Assembly (NCBI RefSeq): GCF_033118175.1
Contig: NC_083698.1
Span: 70,773,001-70,837,000, forward strand
Length of the DNA: 64,000 nt
DNA from: Dama dama
Taxonomy: Eukaryota > Chordata > Mammalia > Artiodactyla > Cervidae
Reading direction: 5' to 3'
Both the position numbers and the translations under genes were made by a program. The notes beneath the pieces were generated by a model, which saw nothing but the letters and a program-made list of their open reading frames with translations, did not search any database and was not told the DNA's origin. This document shows, piece by piece, positions 47,367 to 59,115 of the stretch; the stretch's first letter is position 1, and every line of letters starts with the position of its first letter.

Positions 47367-47670
47367 ACCCTCATTTCCTGAAATGACTTAGGTTACCAGG
47401 CTGGTGGTCCCAGCCTCATTTCCCAATGTTTCCGACTCTCTTTGGTCCTCTGATACCCTAGACATCAAGAACCTAATTCTGAGAGCCCAGATTCTAGAAA
47501 AGGGAGAAATAAAACAGGGAAGATAGAGAACATGAAAGTACATGGTCTTGGCAACATGTATTGTCAGTAAAACACCTTATGGACACATAAGAACTAGAAA
47601 ACCATAAAAAAAGAATTAATTTAGCTATATCAAGGTAGAATTTCCTATAGGCACTGGTAGAAACAACTAA

Positions 47671-47874
47671 GGGTTTCTCTTGTGGCTCAGAGGTAAAGAA
47701 TCTATCTGTAATGCAGGAGCCAGAGGAGACTCAGGTTTGATCCCTAGTTTGGGAAGATCCCCTGGAGGAGGAAATGGCAACCTGCTCCAGTATCGTTGCC
47801 AGGAAAATCCCATGCACAGAGGACCCTGAAGAGTCCATGGTGTCACAAAGAGCTGGACACGACTGAGCAAGCAT
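47671..47874 (+). mobile_element. Bov-tA3-like SINE with duplication
   Basis: Plus-strand SINE: head 'gggtttctcttgtggctcag', extra 'gagccagaggagact' block, middle 'gggaagatcccctggaggag', tail 'ggacacgactgagcaagcat'. The flanks aaacaactaa (47661-47670) and aaacagctaa (47875-47884) differ at one of 10 positions. Confidence 0.92.
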
Positions 47875-47884
47875 AAACAGCTAA

Positions 47885-48444
47885 TCAAATTTGCAAGAAT
47901 ATGTATCAGATTGTTGACTGGTTTGTTTCATTATATCACTCAATCACTCTTATATAAAGTACAGTCATCTCTTTACCAGCTCATGAAATTAGAAGCAGCA
48001 TAGTTTAAGTAGATTCTTGGACATTATGGCAAGGGAGAGAAACAGAGGCAGAAATTTTCATACTAAAGAAAGTTCTAAATCAGTCAGAAGCCAGTTTAAC
48101 CATCCCAGAACAACTTTAGCAACCCAAAGGTGAACTTAATCAACTGACCCTCAATTTCAATCCAGTCCTCAAGGAACAAAGCTGAATCTGGGTTGTTTTG
48201 AAACTCAGAGGTGAGAAAGATAAAATTCACTTGTTGGGATAAGATTATCAACAAGGATAGCTTCCTCATCTCTCGCAATTCTTCCTCAACTCTTGCAGCC
48301 ATGGTGGAAAAACGGATAATTCTGTGGATTGAGCCTGCAGAACATTTACACTTCCAGGGGAAGCATGAACAAAGCTCAGCCAGCAGGAGTGCCACATGCT
48401 TGTCTGCCTCCTTGCACAATCAGAACTGACTTGAGTCAAATATC
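47885..48444. other. Single-copy stretch
   Basis: Nothing recognised. Two overlapping opposite-strand open frames at 48096-48429 lack recognisable domains. Confidence 0.4.
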
Positions 48445-48456
48445 AATTAAAATTAT

Positions 48457-48672
48457 GAAAAGTGAAAGTGTTGGTCACTCAGTAGTGTCCAACTCTTTGC
48501 AGCCCCATGGACTGTAGCCCACCAGGCTCCTCTCTCCATGGTATCTTCTCGGCAAGAATACTGGTTTGGATTGCCATTCCCTTCTCTAGGGGATCTTCCC
48601 AACCCAGGAATAGAACCCAGATCTCTTGCAGTGCAGGCAGATTCTTTACTATCTGAGCCATCAGGGTAACCC
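48457..48672 (-). mobile_element. Bov-tA SINE, inverted, with duplication
   Basis: Minus-strand Bov-tA with tail 'aaaagtgaaagtgttggtca' and head 'gagccatcagggtaaccc'. The flanking repeats aattaaaattat (48445-48456) and aactaaaatcat (48673-48684) match at 10 of 12 positions. Confidence 0.92.
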
Positions 48673-48684
48673 AACTAAAATCAT

Positions 48685-49506
48685 ATTTAATACCAAATAT
48701 CAAGTATTCTAAATCTGAATGACCATGTATGAATGATCAAGAAAGGCTATGTGTATAAGCTGCTTGACTCAGAAGAGTCCAATAGTCCAGAAACAAGCAT
48801 GTTCTTTAAGCCTTAATCAGGTCTTTAAAAAGTTAAAGTCATCTGGTTTTATCTCAGTGTTCTAGCTGGAGGCATATTTTATGCAACTGATTGTGTTGGT
48901 TTTCTGCCTCTGTCACCAATTCTTCTCTACTATATTAAATCCTATACATGGTAACACAAATTAATTAAGCATTATATTACAGAGTATTAATATAAATGTT
49001 TCATACTCCTAAACCTCTGTGACATAATTACTATTGCCCTGATGAAGAAATGAATTTACATTTTTAACAGAAATACTTAGAAACATATTTAAATGGTTAA
49101 CCATCAGTTCTCAAAGAATATATTAAAGGAAACAACAGTTAAAACAAAACATTAAGATTTAGATGGTCCAGTGAGGTGATGTGAAAAGAGAATACCATAT
49201 ATACCTCTTGCCATTTCAGTCATACTGAAAGAGCTTTTCAAATAACCTCATTTACTTTCACTCCAAGAACCAAATATGAGTGCTGTCAATATCACTCTCT
49301 GCCTTCTTCCAGGCTAATCATGAATATCATCTAGAAAGTATTTCTTCCAGCTCATCAAGCTCCCTCTCTTCGATAGATGAAGACAACTTCACAAGCATCA
49401 ACAAGCAGAGCCAATGTAAAATAATATCAGGGTTGAAATCACAGGGCTGCAAGTGACTTTCAGCTACTATACGGTGCATCCTCCTCCTCTGATATAATCA
49501 TTTAAA
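48685..49506. other. Single-copy stretch
   Basis: Nothing recognised with confidence. A MIR-like trace may lie near 49010-49090. Confidence 0.4.
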
Positions 49507-49682
49507 CCAGTGGTTCTCCACTTTGGCTGCACATTGAAATCATCTGAGAGGCTGTTTAAAATTCTGCTGCCCAGGCTTAAACCCCAGAAATTCTAATTTA
49601 ATTGGTCTGGAGTACAGCGCGAATGTCAAGTGGCCTAAAAGCTCTCCAGGCGATTGTAATGTGCAGCTGAGTGTCAAAGCCC
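49507..49682 (+). mobile_element. MER5-type hAT-Charlie element
   Basis: 'ccagtggttctccactttgg', 'ctgcacattgaaatcatctg', 'gctgcccaggcttaaacccc', 'agctctccaggcgattgtaa' and 'tgtgcagctgagtgtcaaag' give the nearly full outline of a short non-autonomous MER5-type element, with both terminal regions present. Confidence 0.75.
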
Positions 49683-50496
49683 ATCAAAGACCACCAAGAA
49701 AACACCTGTAGTCAATCAAGAAGAGTCAGATTTACTTAGCTTGCTGCAGCATAGGGAGGCCCTTATGAGAATCTCAGGAAGTTTGGAAGAACTTCAAATT
49801 GGGTGATTTTTTTAAGAAAGCCAAGGGAAGCATAAGACCATTCTAGATTGGATGACATCAAGAAACGGGAGAAATTCAGTGATTGAGTATCTCAATTATC
49901 CTCATACAAGAAGCAGAAAGGTTAGAGCAATGCTATCACTGTTAAAGAAAGGAGATCACTCAGAAGGCAAGTTGTTAGCAATGAGTGCCAAGTAGCAATC
50001 ATTTTCATAGTTAAGATGTGGCCTCGTCATTGTCCTGTTCTAAATATGGTGTATATATGGTTTTTGGCAAAGACAGCAGTCTGGTTTTTCAGTAATGCCA
50101 AGTTCCCTTTCTCTATTTGTTTACCAGAACCTATTTTTACATTCTTATAAGGTTGAAAGCCACTGACTGAAACAAATTTAAAAGTACAGCTGCATATAAG
50201 TGCTATCTGGTTGTAATATCTGTCACTCTTTTGAGTTCCAGGGTTAAAATTAGCTGATCTAGTTTATTAAACATGCAAGTGAAACCTTCCCAAAGTTGGA
50301 CCTTCCAGATAAAAACTCTGTTCCCATTCCCTTGATAAAATATTGGTATGACCACAAGTTTAAACTGCAAAAGAATGCATGCTACATTCCAAATAAATAT
50401 CTTACATATAATAACTCCTTTTGATAACCTCAAGAGTAAAACACTAGTTCTCCTATATTATAATCATATTCTATTTATTCTGTTCTCAATGGAAAT
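49683..50496. other. Single-copy stretch
   Basis: Nothing recognised. Confidence 0.45.
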
Positions 50497-50718
50497 GAAA
50501 GTGAAAAGTGAAATGTTAGTCATTTAGTCGTGTCCGACTCTTTGCAGCCTCATGGAACATAACCTGCCAGGCTCCTACGTCCATGGGATTTTCCAGGCAA
50601 GAATACTGGAGTGGGTTGCCATTACCTTCTCCAGGGGATCTTCCTGATCCAGGGATGGAATCAGAGTCTCCTGCATTGCAGGCAGATTCTTCACCATATG
50701 AGCCACCAGGGAAGCCCA
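50497..50718 (-). mobile_element. Bov-tA SINE, inverted
   Basis: Minus-strand SINE with tail 'gaaagtgaaaagtgaaatgt', middle 'ggcaagaatactggagtggg' and head 'gagccaccagggaagccc'. No clear duplication was found. Confidence 0.92.
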
Positions 50719-50929
50719 AGCTACTGTTAACTTTTCACAATTACTAACTCAGAGCTACCTTGATATGGCACCACACATGAAGGACAGGGATTCTTTACAG
50801 AAGTGTTTTTGACACTATTTTGATGATTCACCTAACAATCTGTTCTGTAAGAAATCAGGACAGTGTCAACCATTTACGCTCTAAGAATGAATACATGTAT
50901 TCAATAGAAATTGGAGTTATTTAAATTCA

Positions 50930-51025
50930 GTATTCTTTCTTGAAAAATTCCATGGCCAGAAAAGTCTTGTGGGCTACAATCCATGGAATCACAAAGAGTC
51001 TGACACAACTGGGTAACTGAGTATA
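50930..51025 (+). mobile_element. 5'-truncated Bov-tA SINE
   Basis: Only the 3' half is present: 'cagtattctttcttgaaaaa', 'ttgtgggctacaatccatgg' and 'cacaaagagtctgacacaac'. The tRNA-like head is missing. A truncated SINE is consistent with incomplete reverse transcription. Confidence 0.8.
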
Positions 51026-51153
51026 ACTCTTCTTTGGTAATATGGAATACATGTTTGCTCTCTTAGAATATCCATGGAATCATAACCCTACGTCATGTCT
51101 CCCTAAAAATAAGACTCTTTCACTGTTTCACAAGCGTCAGTAGAGAAAATCAC

Positions 51154-51179
51154 ATTATTTATTTATTTATTTGTTTATA
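51154..51179 (+). repeat. (ATTT)n microsatellite
   Basis: About five ATTT units, the last changed to GTTT, at 51154-51179. Confidence 0.85.
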
Positions 51180-52252
51180 AGAGTCAGAAATATATTAACC
51201 TCTGATGATCTAGAGTGCCAATTACTCACAGGAAACTCCACTCAGGGCCACCCGATATCATCCATATTATCTACTCCTCAAAGCTCCACAAAGAGAGGAC
51301 AAAAGTTTTCCTCACCTAGACTGAGTTATTTCCACAGATGGATCCTAAGGAAGCCTGGAAATGGTAACCCTGTTTCTCTACTTGAACTCTGAAACAGCTC
51401 AGAAAACCAAAAATTTAGGCAGAAAAGATATTTTTTAAAACTTTGGAACCAAAAGACGCCACATCACAGGTTGGATTTTCCAAGAGCAGATACTGAGACA
51501 AGAGTTTGCGTTCAAGATCTAAGAAGAGACTAAAGGAAGGGCGAGGAAGCAGGATTGAGCAGAGGAAAAAGACACTGTGATGCAGACCAAGGAAAATCTG
51601 GCCCACCTGGCAAGAAGTTGCAGAGTAAAGAAACACTGCCTGTGAGAGTCACCCCAGAGAGGGTTAAAGATCTGAGCCTTCAAACCCCCTGCTGGCTCAT
51701 TCACCACACGTGGGCGGCCCTGGGAAGAGCACAGCTGCGGGCAGGCATCTGGCTCCACGCGGCTGAGGCAGAGCCTAAAGGAAGGGGAAGCTGCAGGCTC
51801 CCTGCCCATCACCCCCTTCCCAGCTGGACAGCAAGTCCTTCCTCTCAGAGGCTCTGGGAGCGCATCTTCATGTCTACCCCAGTCCAAGCTGGACAGCATG
51901 GTAAGATACTTGGCAACAACAGACTTCCCAATAGGACACTAAGTAATCACAGACCTCATACTTCGTTCACAGAATGAAAACTGAAAACTCATAGGATAGA
52001 GATACTGACCCAGAATACATGGTTTTCACTAGCAGCTGGATTCTGAAGAAGAAATACAGGAAGAGCTTGAGATCTGAATGCCAATTTCTGCTCCCACATT
52101 CACCAAAAAAAGAGACAATTGAGAACAGAGATATACAGACAGACCAGGGGTGATGTGTTAATAAGGGTGACCCTCCACATGAACAGAGGTGAGTGGTGCC
52201 CCCGTCTTCCACCAGCGTAGTCACAGAGCCTGACAGTCAGTTAAAGGCAGTA
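51180..52252. other. Single-copy stretch with GC-rich core
   Basis: The 51640-51900 part is clearly GC-richer than its surroundings and open on both strands: 51555-51977 (+, 140 codons) and 51519-51899 (-, 126 codons). Neither translation shows a domain I recognise. The 51420-51560 part may be an old L1 3'-region relic. No promoter or splice structure is supported. Confidence 0.4.
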
Positions 52253-52306
52253 TATAGCTAGCATTTAGCTAGTATATAGCTAGCAGTTAGCTAGTATAGC
52301 TAACAT
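52253..52306 (+). repeat. 22-base tandem units rich in GCTAGC
   Basis: Unit tatagctagcatttagctagta (52253-52274) is followed by a copy with one change (52275-52296) and a partial third. Each unit holds palindromic GCTAGC and AGCT motifs. Confidence 0.85.
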
Positions 52307-53290
52307 TTTTAGGTCTCCAGATTATAATCATAAATCAAAACTCTCAGGTATACACCAATCATTTTTATCCATACTTATAAATATTATTCCATTTGAAAGG
52401 TTGGGGACCAGGGAGTTGATTTGTTTGGTGGTTGGTTGAGGAACTGGAGTTTGAATTTTTATTCTTGTTGCAGTTGCATGTAAAGGAATAGATTTACTTA
52501 CCAAGTCCTAAATAACAAATTTTTTTTTTTAGATTTTCTGAATTCTTTCCTGTCTTAAGGTCACAGAGGGGATTTTAAATCACTCAGTGGCAAAGAAATA
52601 TACATTGCAAGTGGCAATTCAGCAACCAGACTGATTCCCCTCATTCCCCTTTCAGGTGCGTACCTCTTGACACTATAATAAAAATAGCATTCTACCGCAG
52701 AAGGGAGGCTGCTTTGTCAGCCAGTTAGGACAGAAAGCACCTAGGAGCTCAGACCAGGGAGTTATAGTAAGACCCAGAGAGCATAAGAAGCAATGTGACC
52801 ATGGAGACCCCAATGCCTCTGTGAAATGTGTTGGGTGACTCCAGCAGTGACCACAATATGCAAATCACTGATTTTTATGGAAGGAGCACTGACTTTTCAA
52901 GGAGTGTCAGTCTTTTCTGGGCCAGTCAGTTCCATTTAAGTAATTGACTAATCCTTCCTCTATGGAAACATGATAATGATGCTAAGGAATTTTATTTATA
53001 AAACAATGGTCACCTGTTTAATGAGGTAAATTTGATATCATGGAGATTTACTCATAACAAGATCATATGACAGGTTGTTCATTTCTGCTTATGCAGCTGA
53101 GACAAAGCAGTCTTTTAGAACTTATCTAGACTGATGATCTAAAGACTACCCTAAGACCATTTCCTAAAATGACCATTTCCTGGGGTATCTGCCTGAAATA
53201 AAACCTGAGCAAGCTAAGAAAAACACAGATCTCCATTGATCTGGGTCTTCCTGAATGAACCTACAGTTTTAACAGGGTTTTAGAAAGCTG
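52307..53290. other. Single-copy stretch
   Basis: Nothing recognised. An 11-base motif gaccatttcct is repeated at about 53156 and 53171. Confidence 0.4.
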
Positions 53291-53503
53291 GACTTCCCTG
53301 GTGGCTCAGATGGTAAGTGTCTGCCTATGATGCAGGGGACCTGGGTTCGATCCCTGGGTCAGGAAGAGCCCCTGGAGAAGGCAATGGCAGCCCACTCCAG
53401 TACTCTTGCCTGGAAAAATCCCCTTGATGGAGGAGCCTAGTAGACTTCAGTCCATAGGGTCAGAAAGAGTTGGACATGACTGAGCGACTTCACTCTCTTT
53501 TCT
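53291..53503 (+). mobile_element. Bov-tA2 SINE
   Basis: Plus-strand full-length SINE: head 'gacttccctggtggctcaga', middle 'gggttcgatccctgggtcag', tail 'gagcgacttcactctctttt'. Flanks 'tttagaaagctgg' and 'tttacgaagtctgg' are similar but not a certain duplication. Confidence 0.92.
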
Positions 53504-53512
53504 TTACGAAGT

Positions 53513-53655
53513 CTGGTCCTGTGACCATGCAAACACTCCAAGCACTTGCTAAAAATGTGCATGGCTAGACCCCATTTAGTGAATGAGACTAAGAGTTCAC
53601 ATGGTCAATAAGTTCATCAGGTGATTTTAATGCACACTAGGATTTGAGAAATCCT
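53513..53655 (+). mobile_element. MER5-type fragment
   Basis: 'ggtcctgtgaccatgcaaac', 'gcacttgctaaaaatgtgca', 'tcatcaggtgattttaatgc' and 'aggatttgagaaatcct' follow the MER5 outline. Its left end abuts the SINE, which may have inserted at or in it. Confidence 0.55.
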
Positions 53656-53784
53656 GTTAGACCATTATATTGGAACAAGGTCAGAGTCATGATCCAGAAA
53701 TCAAGCTCAAAAGAAAAATTCGACAAAATTCATTTGACCTTTATTTGGAAACAGTATTTTTCACAAGAGAAAACTACAACTTAT

Positions 53785-53880
53785 TCATTCAATAAATATC
53801 TTATCATGTTCCTTCCACACCCAGACCCTGTGTTAAATACAGTAGATTCAAAATATAATGCATAGAAGATTAAAAGAATG
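53785..53880 (-). mobile_element. L2-like LINE 3' end, inverted
   Basis: 'cttattcattcaataaatat' followed by 'gaccctgtgttaaatacagt' is the reverse complement pattern of the L2 3' end. Confidence 0.5.
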
Positions 53881-54391
53881 GGTCTAGAAGTGCCACACAT
53901 TATAACTCCTTCCACAGTGAATTCAGATCTTGCAATATGCATATCACTAGGAATTAAAATGAGAATTCAGAAAAAATTACACTTCTGCTGAAGTAGAACT
54001 ATCCTAAGAAAGACAAACATTACAAAGTGTGTATAGGACATGATTACATGAATCTAGTTCTCTTCAGGGAAAAGAACAGCGTGGAGGGTGGGGAGACAAG
54101 TACATGACCATTTTAAAAATAACAAGATCTCTTAAAATAAGAGATCAGAGCTTAGACATGATTCCCATCCCAACTGGAGTCAGTTCTTTATAGTAGAATC
54201 AGAGAGCTGATGAACTTTTGATCTGTCCTTTCTTTCTTTGGAAGCAGAGATCTAAAAGCTGTTTTCAAACAAGATTATGAAGAAAGGATAAAAGGATAAT
54301 GTATAAATCATGATTGATTTTTCCATGAAGTATCCATGAACTCAGCTGAAACAGACTCCAGACATTAAAACTGCTACACACATACCACCTG
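53881..54391. other. Single-copy stretch
   Basis: Nothing recognised. Confidence 0.45.
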
Positions 54392-54686
54392 CTATGGTCT
54401 GAGCATTTATGTCCCCCAGATCCATACGCTGAGATTGTAATGACAATTCTGATGGTATAAGCAGACAGGGTCTGTGGGATGTGATTAGGTCAAGAGGGCG
54501 TAGCCCTTATATACCCATATAAAAGAGATGCGAGACAGTGCCCTTGCCTCCTGCTAGGATAGAGCCAAGAAGAGGTCTATCTTGGACTCTCTAAACTCCA
54601 GAACTGTGAGAAATAAATTCCTGTTGTTTATAAGCACCCAGTCCGTGGTATTTTGTTACAGGAGCCCAAAGAACCAAGACATTACT
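54392..54686 (+). mobile_element. MaLR LTR (MST/MLT1 type)
   Basis: Solo LTR relic: 'tgctatggtctgagcattta', 'aattctgatggtataagcag', 'gatgtgattaggtcaagagg', 'aaactccagaactgtgagaa' and 'ggtattttgttacaggagcc'. No coding content. Confidence 0.75.
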
Positions 54687-56418
54687 AGAACTAACTCCTT
54701 GCTTCCTATAAGTTAAAACTTGCTCAAGACTGAGCACATGAGTTTCTATAAAGCTTTATGCAAAATGGCTATGATATGAGAAACAACTTAAAAATATTTA
54801 AGCTCCATTTGACCTTCACAACTTTTGTTTATAAAAAGATTTTACAAAGTATTTGTATTTATAAGCTTTGTCCTATGATCAAATTAAACCTAATTAGATG
54901 ATTTTATCAAGATTTGGCAAAGTCAAAATAACGAAAAGCATGCACTGAAGAAAAATGGAAAAAATACATTGTTTTAAAATTAAATGGTGGAACTATGGTT
55001 GATTTTCCTACATTTCCTGGATATTTAAAAATGAGAATATATTACTTTATAAAGAAAACATTTAAAATTAATTTCTTAGGGAGTTTATGACAATAGAATT
55101 TTTAAAGTAAAAATAAATCTCCTAATTACCATTGTCAAACAGGAGTTAATGTGAGGCACGGTGAGGATGAACCAACCGAAATGTTGGAGTGTGCACCAAA
55201 GAAAGGTATTAGTTGAGGAGGTACCAACCCCAAAGATGGGAGATCTAGACTCATTTGAAATCCATCTTGCTGGCTGACAGGGTGCAAGGGTTTTAAAAAC
55301 AAAAAAACGGTAAAGGGAGGCAGTGTGTTTTTGTGGTTTCAGCTTCCTGATAGGGCTTCAGCTTCAAATCTCCATCTTGTGCTTCGATGCGTCATTGGTG
55401 ATTGTGACTGATCTATGTGTTCCTGCAAAGCAAGCTAGTAAATCATGGTCTTGTGATCCCTCCCTTCTCTCTGAGAGAGAGCAAAAGCAAGGGTTGAGGC
55501 ATTTTGTTATTTACTTAGAGTCTTTGTGATGGTTCAGGGGGTTCCATTTTTAAATGATCCTCCTAGTATCATAAATTTTAAGTCCACTTGGGGCCAGCTG
55601 GTTGAAGCCACAGGACATTATCTCAACAGTTTGGGGTCATAAACCAGGGCATCAGTTTACTCTATTTAATAATCATGAAAAAAGATTGTGTTGGGCTTGC
55701 TTTTGCTTTGTTTCTGCCTCAGCTCAGTCTCCTAGTTAGTAACTGAATCTGCTCTGTGGAACTTGGGGAACATCTAGGAGACCAAAGCCTTTCCACAAAC
55801 AAGAGGCATGTAGAGGACACAGCTCTGGAAGGCGGACCCCCAGAGGGTCCTGCTCGGTTACATTAAGAGTCTCCAGTGGTCACTGTTTCTTTTTAACCTT
55901 ATTTCCTTTCTTCTTTTCTAAAAATGTGTTTTAACCTATAGGCCAGATTGCCTCTATTCTTTATTCTCTAACATTTATAAACCTCAATATTTTTGCTGAA
56001 AGAAAAAGTTCTGACTTTCCTTTTTCTCTTCTTTTTTATTACAAGCCCATAAATTCTAACCACAACTGTCCAGTCCACCTCCCATTATTCTCAATAATCC
56101 TGACTAACTGACTTTGAAAGCATATTGCTTTAGCACATTAACTTTTGCTGGGGCACCCTTTTTCCACACCTGACTCTCCTACCCTGCAATTTTACATCCA
56201 TTCTAACAGTTTTCTAGGTAATAAATTATACATGACATCTGTCCTGTCCTAGTTTTTAAAATCCCTGTAGCCTCTTAAAAGTCTTTTTTAATGTCCTTAT
56301 TCTCAAGTCCAGACCACCTCTGCTATTTCCTTTATGTGATCATTTTCTGATTATCTTTTCTTTAATCTTTGCCTTTATACCCTACTCCAGTACTTTTCTC
56401 AGTATTTCTTCCCAGTAG
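54687..56418. other. Unassigned stretch, possible LTR at 55140-55870
   Basis: The first 450 bases are AT-rich. From about 55140 to 55870 the texture changes ('aggcacggtgaggatgaacc', 'gggtgcaagggttttaaaaa', 'ccagagggtcctgctcggtt') and suggests a ruminant endogenous-retrovirus LTR or similar element, but I could not identify it. Pyrimidine-rich single-copy sequence follows. Confidence 0.35.
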
Positions 56419-56440
56419 TTTTTTTTTTTTTTTTTTTTTT
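56419..56440 (+). repeat. Poly(T) tract of 22
   Basis: An uninterrupted run of 22 T. No flanking direct repeat was recognised. Confidence 0.9.
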
Positions 56441-56812
56441 AATGCCTTTTTTGTTTCTTAAATTCTTCTTTGTGGCTCACTCTACCAGCCTTGGGCTACT
56501 AAAATGTGAATGCTTCTAATTTACCAAAATTGTGACCCTCTACCCACTTAAAATGTAAAGATAAATATACTAGGCTATGACAGAACCTGCCATGCATCAC
56601 ACCCAGTTCCTATAAGGAATAAAAGTCCACTCCTACCAAGTCCCTCAGAATATTGTCTTGATTGGAACACACCATATTGTCATTTCTTGGTTTTTTCCAT
56701 CTACTTTTCCCTGTAAACTTTGAAATCCAAATGGAGAATGGGTTCTGTTGACACTTATAACATGGGTATTTATCACAGCAGCCAGCACATGACAGATGTT
56801 GAATAATTATCT
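56441..56812. other. Single-copy stretch
   Basis: Nothing recognised until the BovB 3' end begins. The last ~40 bases have a faint L2/MIR-end look. Confidence 0.4.
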
Positions 56813-57039
56813 GTTAGATGCAAAGAGCCGACTCATTAGAAAAGACCCTGATGCTGGGAAAGATTGAGGGCAGGAGAGGAGGAGGCAACAAAGGATGAGA
56901 TGGTTGGATAGCATCACTGACTCAATAGACATGAATTTGAGCAAACTCTGGGTGATATTGAAGGACAGAGAAGACTAGCATGCTGCAATCCATGGGGTTG
57001 CAAACAGTTGCACACAACTTAGAGACTGAACAACAACAA
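56813..57039 (+). mobile_element. BovB LINE, very short 3' end
   Basis: About 225 bases: 'gcaaagagccgactcattag', 'ggatgagatggttggatagc' and the tail 'cttagagactgaacaacaac'. Only the last ~30 codons and the 3' end remain. Confidence 0.9.
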
Positions 57040-58534
57040 AGGTAGATATAGGATCCACTTTTCACAACGCATGAATTCAGAAGCAGGTATGGGAACCCAG
57101 ATGTCTTCAACTAAGACAAACATAAAGAAATTTGATAAAATGTAAAACAATGCCACCCTTCTCACTAACTTTTGCTTTAGAAAATATAATCACTAAATAT
57201 TATATTTTAGATTATAATATAATCATTAAAATTATTTTATGTATGTCAATGTTGTGGATTTATTATCTTTATATTATATAAATGTACCCATAATTTTTTC
57301 TCAGTTTTATTTCTGATATGGTGAAAATCAGTAAATAATAACCCACATAAATAAAAGCTCCTTGGTGTCCTTCATAACTTTGAAGACTCTGAAAGCATCT
57401 TAAGGCTGGAAAGTTTGAGAACTCCTGTTCTAAATCATCTGGATATACCATGAGTCCCAACACCTCTCGGTGTTTCTCCAAATCTTCCCAGTCTCGCTGT
57501 TCTCTGGGGATTCGGGTCATTTGTTCCAACTACCTCTGCAGTGACCAGTTCTGGGTGGGGTCTCACTCATGTCACCAGTGAAACCTGGTACTACTCTACC
57601 TCTTGCCAGCCTGGTGCACCTCTCACCTCCCACACAAACCTTCTCTGTTTTAAACTAAGGCAATCATTTTCAAGCTATGTTCGGTGAAGGGTCATTTTTT
57701 AATGCAATTCATTGCCAACTGACATGTTATAAAATACAAGAAAAGAGAATTGCTGTAAAAATTAACTGAAAAAAATAAAAAACAAAAGCATACAAAAAAA
57801 CAAGCCCAATTTTTCACTATTAAATTCAACAGACATAAAATTAATCAAAGTGCTATACAAGTTTCTAACCACTTACTTTCAATTTCTGTACTTATCCTAT
57901 CATGGGTAATAACAGTTTGCTATCCAGAGATCACATTTGAATAGTGCTGCACTGAGGCATAGGACTGCCCAGAACTTGCTCAGCATCCATCCATGAAATT
58001 TGGCAATCAAACATCTCATGGTGTGAACTTCAGCTACTCAAAGATGACAGCTGATAGATAGGGTCCTGAAATAGGCCATACATCTTTTCCAATGGTCCCG
58101 TGGGATGGAGCAATACCACCCGTAGCCATGGCTCATTTTATAATGCATCTTCCTTCCTTCTTCGCTCACCCTGCACCTGCTACCTCTACTGGCTAGGATA
58201 ATGCTCCCCAATAAAGTACCCAAATTTTAGCTTTTACCTGAAGATTTCCTTTCTGGAAAGCCCAGAAAATGAAAACAAAAGTCAAGACAGTCTTCGCAAC
58301 TCACTAAAATCAGGGGGAGACAGGGGTACAGAACGTGCAAAATTCATTGTCCTCCCTCTAATGCTGCACACGGCTTGTGTTTCTATTGGCTTCCTCTTTT
58401 CCTACCTTTTGGTTGGCATGTTGCGGCTGCTGCAAACTTAATCACTCAACCTATGATAGATCCCTCTATTCAACCTCAAGTCCAGGCACTATGTTTATCT
58501 TCATCCTAAAATAAACCATTCAGTCACAGGGAAG
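57040..58534. other. Mostly single-copy stretch
   Basis: The 57940-58260 part ('gcccagcccc'-poor, with 'ttccttccttcttcgctcac' and 'ccccaataaagtacccaaat') may be an old LTR 3' end with an AATAAA signal. The rest was not recognised. Confidence 0.35.
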
Positions 58535-58700
58535 GTTCATTTGATCCTTACAATTGACCCTTAAAATTGGTTAGTGTGATGAATAGGCCATTTGTCATCA
58601 TCTTTATGGATGGAGAAACTGAGAAACAGAAAGGGTAAGTGATTTGTCCATGGACAGTCGATAATTTTGTGACAGGGTGATAAACAAAGCTCAATTACAC
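58535..58700 (-). mobile_element. MIR SINE, inverted
   Basis: 'catttgatccttacaattga', 'ctttatggatggagaaactg', 'agaaacagaaagggtaagtg' and 'atttgtccatggacagtcga' follow the reverse complement of MIR. Confidence 0.7.
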
Positions 58701-59088
58701 TCTTTTCTTTTCTTATGTTTTCACTTTATATTCTGACAAAAGCAGACAGATTTCCCTGGCCAATATGGCCAACTAGCATAGTGCTATGACTCCTATGGCT
58801 AATATTTTAACAGATAAACTGAATATGAAGGTAAAAGTATCAGTTACTTGCAGAGAGGTCATAGATTCCCTCTTAGAGAATGCATTACTTTGAACACCCC
58901 ATAAATGTATGATAAATGAAAGAATAAATAAATGGATGATCAATCTAAGCTTGGCATTTTTACAGTCTTCAAGGCTTTAAAATTATTCTGCTAGAAAAAT
59001 ATCACACACAAATTTCAAGCATATAGGTACCTAGAATCCCCTGGATCAAAGGAAATTGTTTTAATTTAAAGAAAGTGCAGAGTTTAAA
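58701..59088. other. Single-copy stretch
   Basis: Nothing recognised apart from a weak old-repeat end near 58900-58930 ('gaaagaataaataaatggat'). Confidence 0.4.
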
Positions 59089-59115
59089 ACACACACACAC
59101 ACACACACACACACA
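59089..59115 (+). repeat. (AC)n microsatellite, about 13 units
   Basis: Uninterrupted AC dinucleotides over 27 bases. A typical length-variable marker. Confidence 0.97.
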
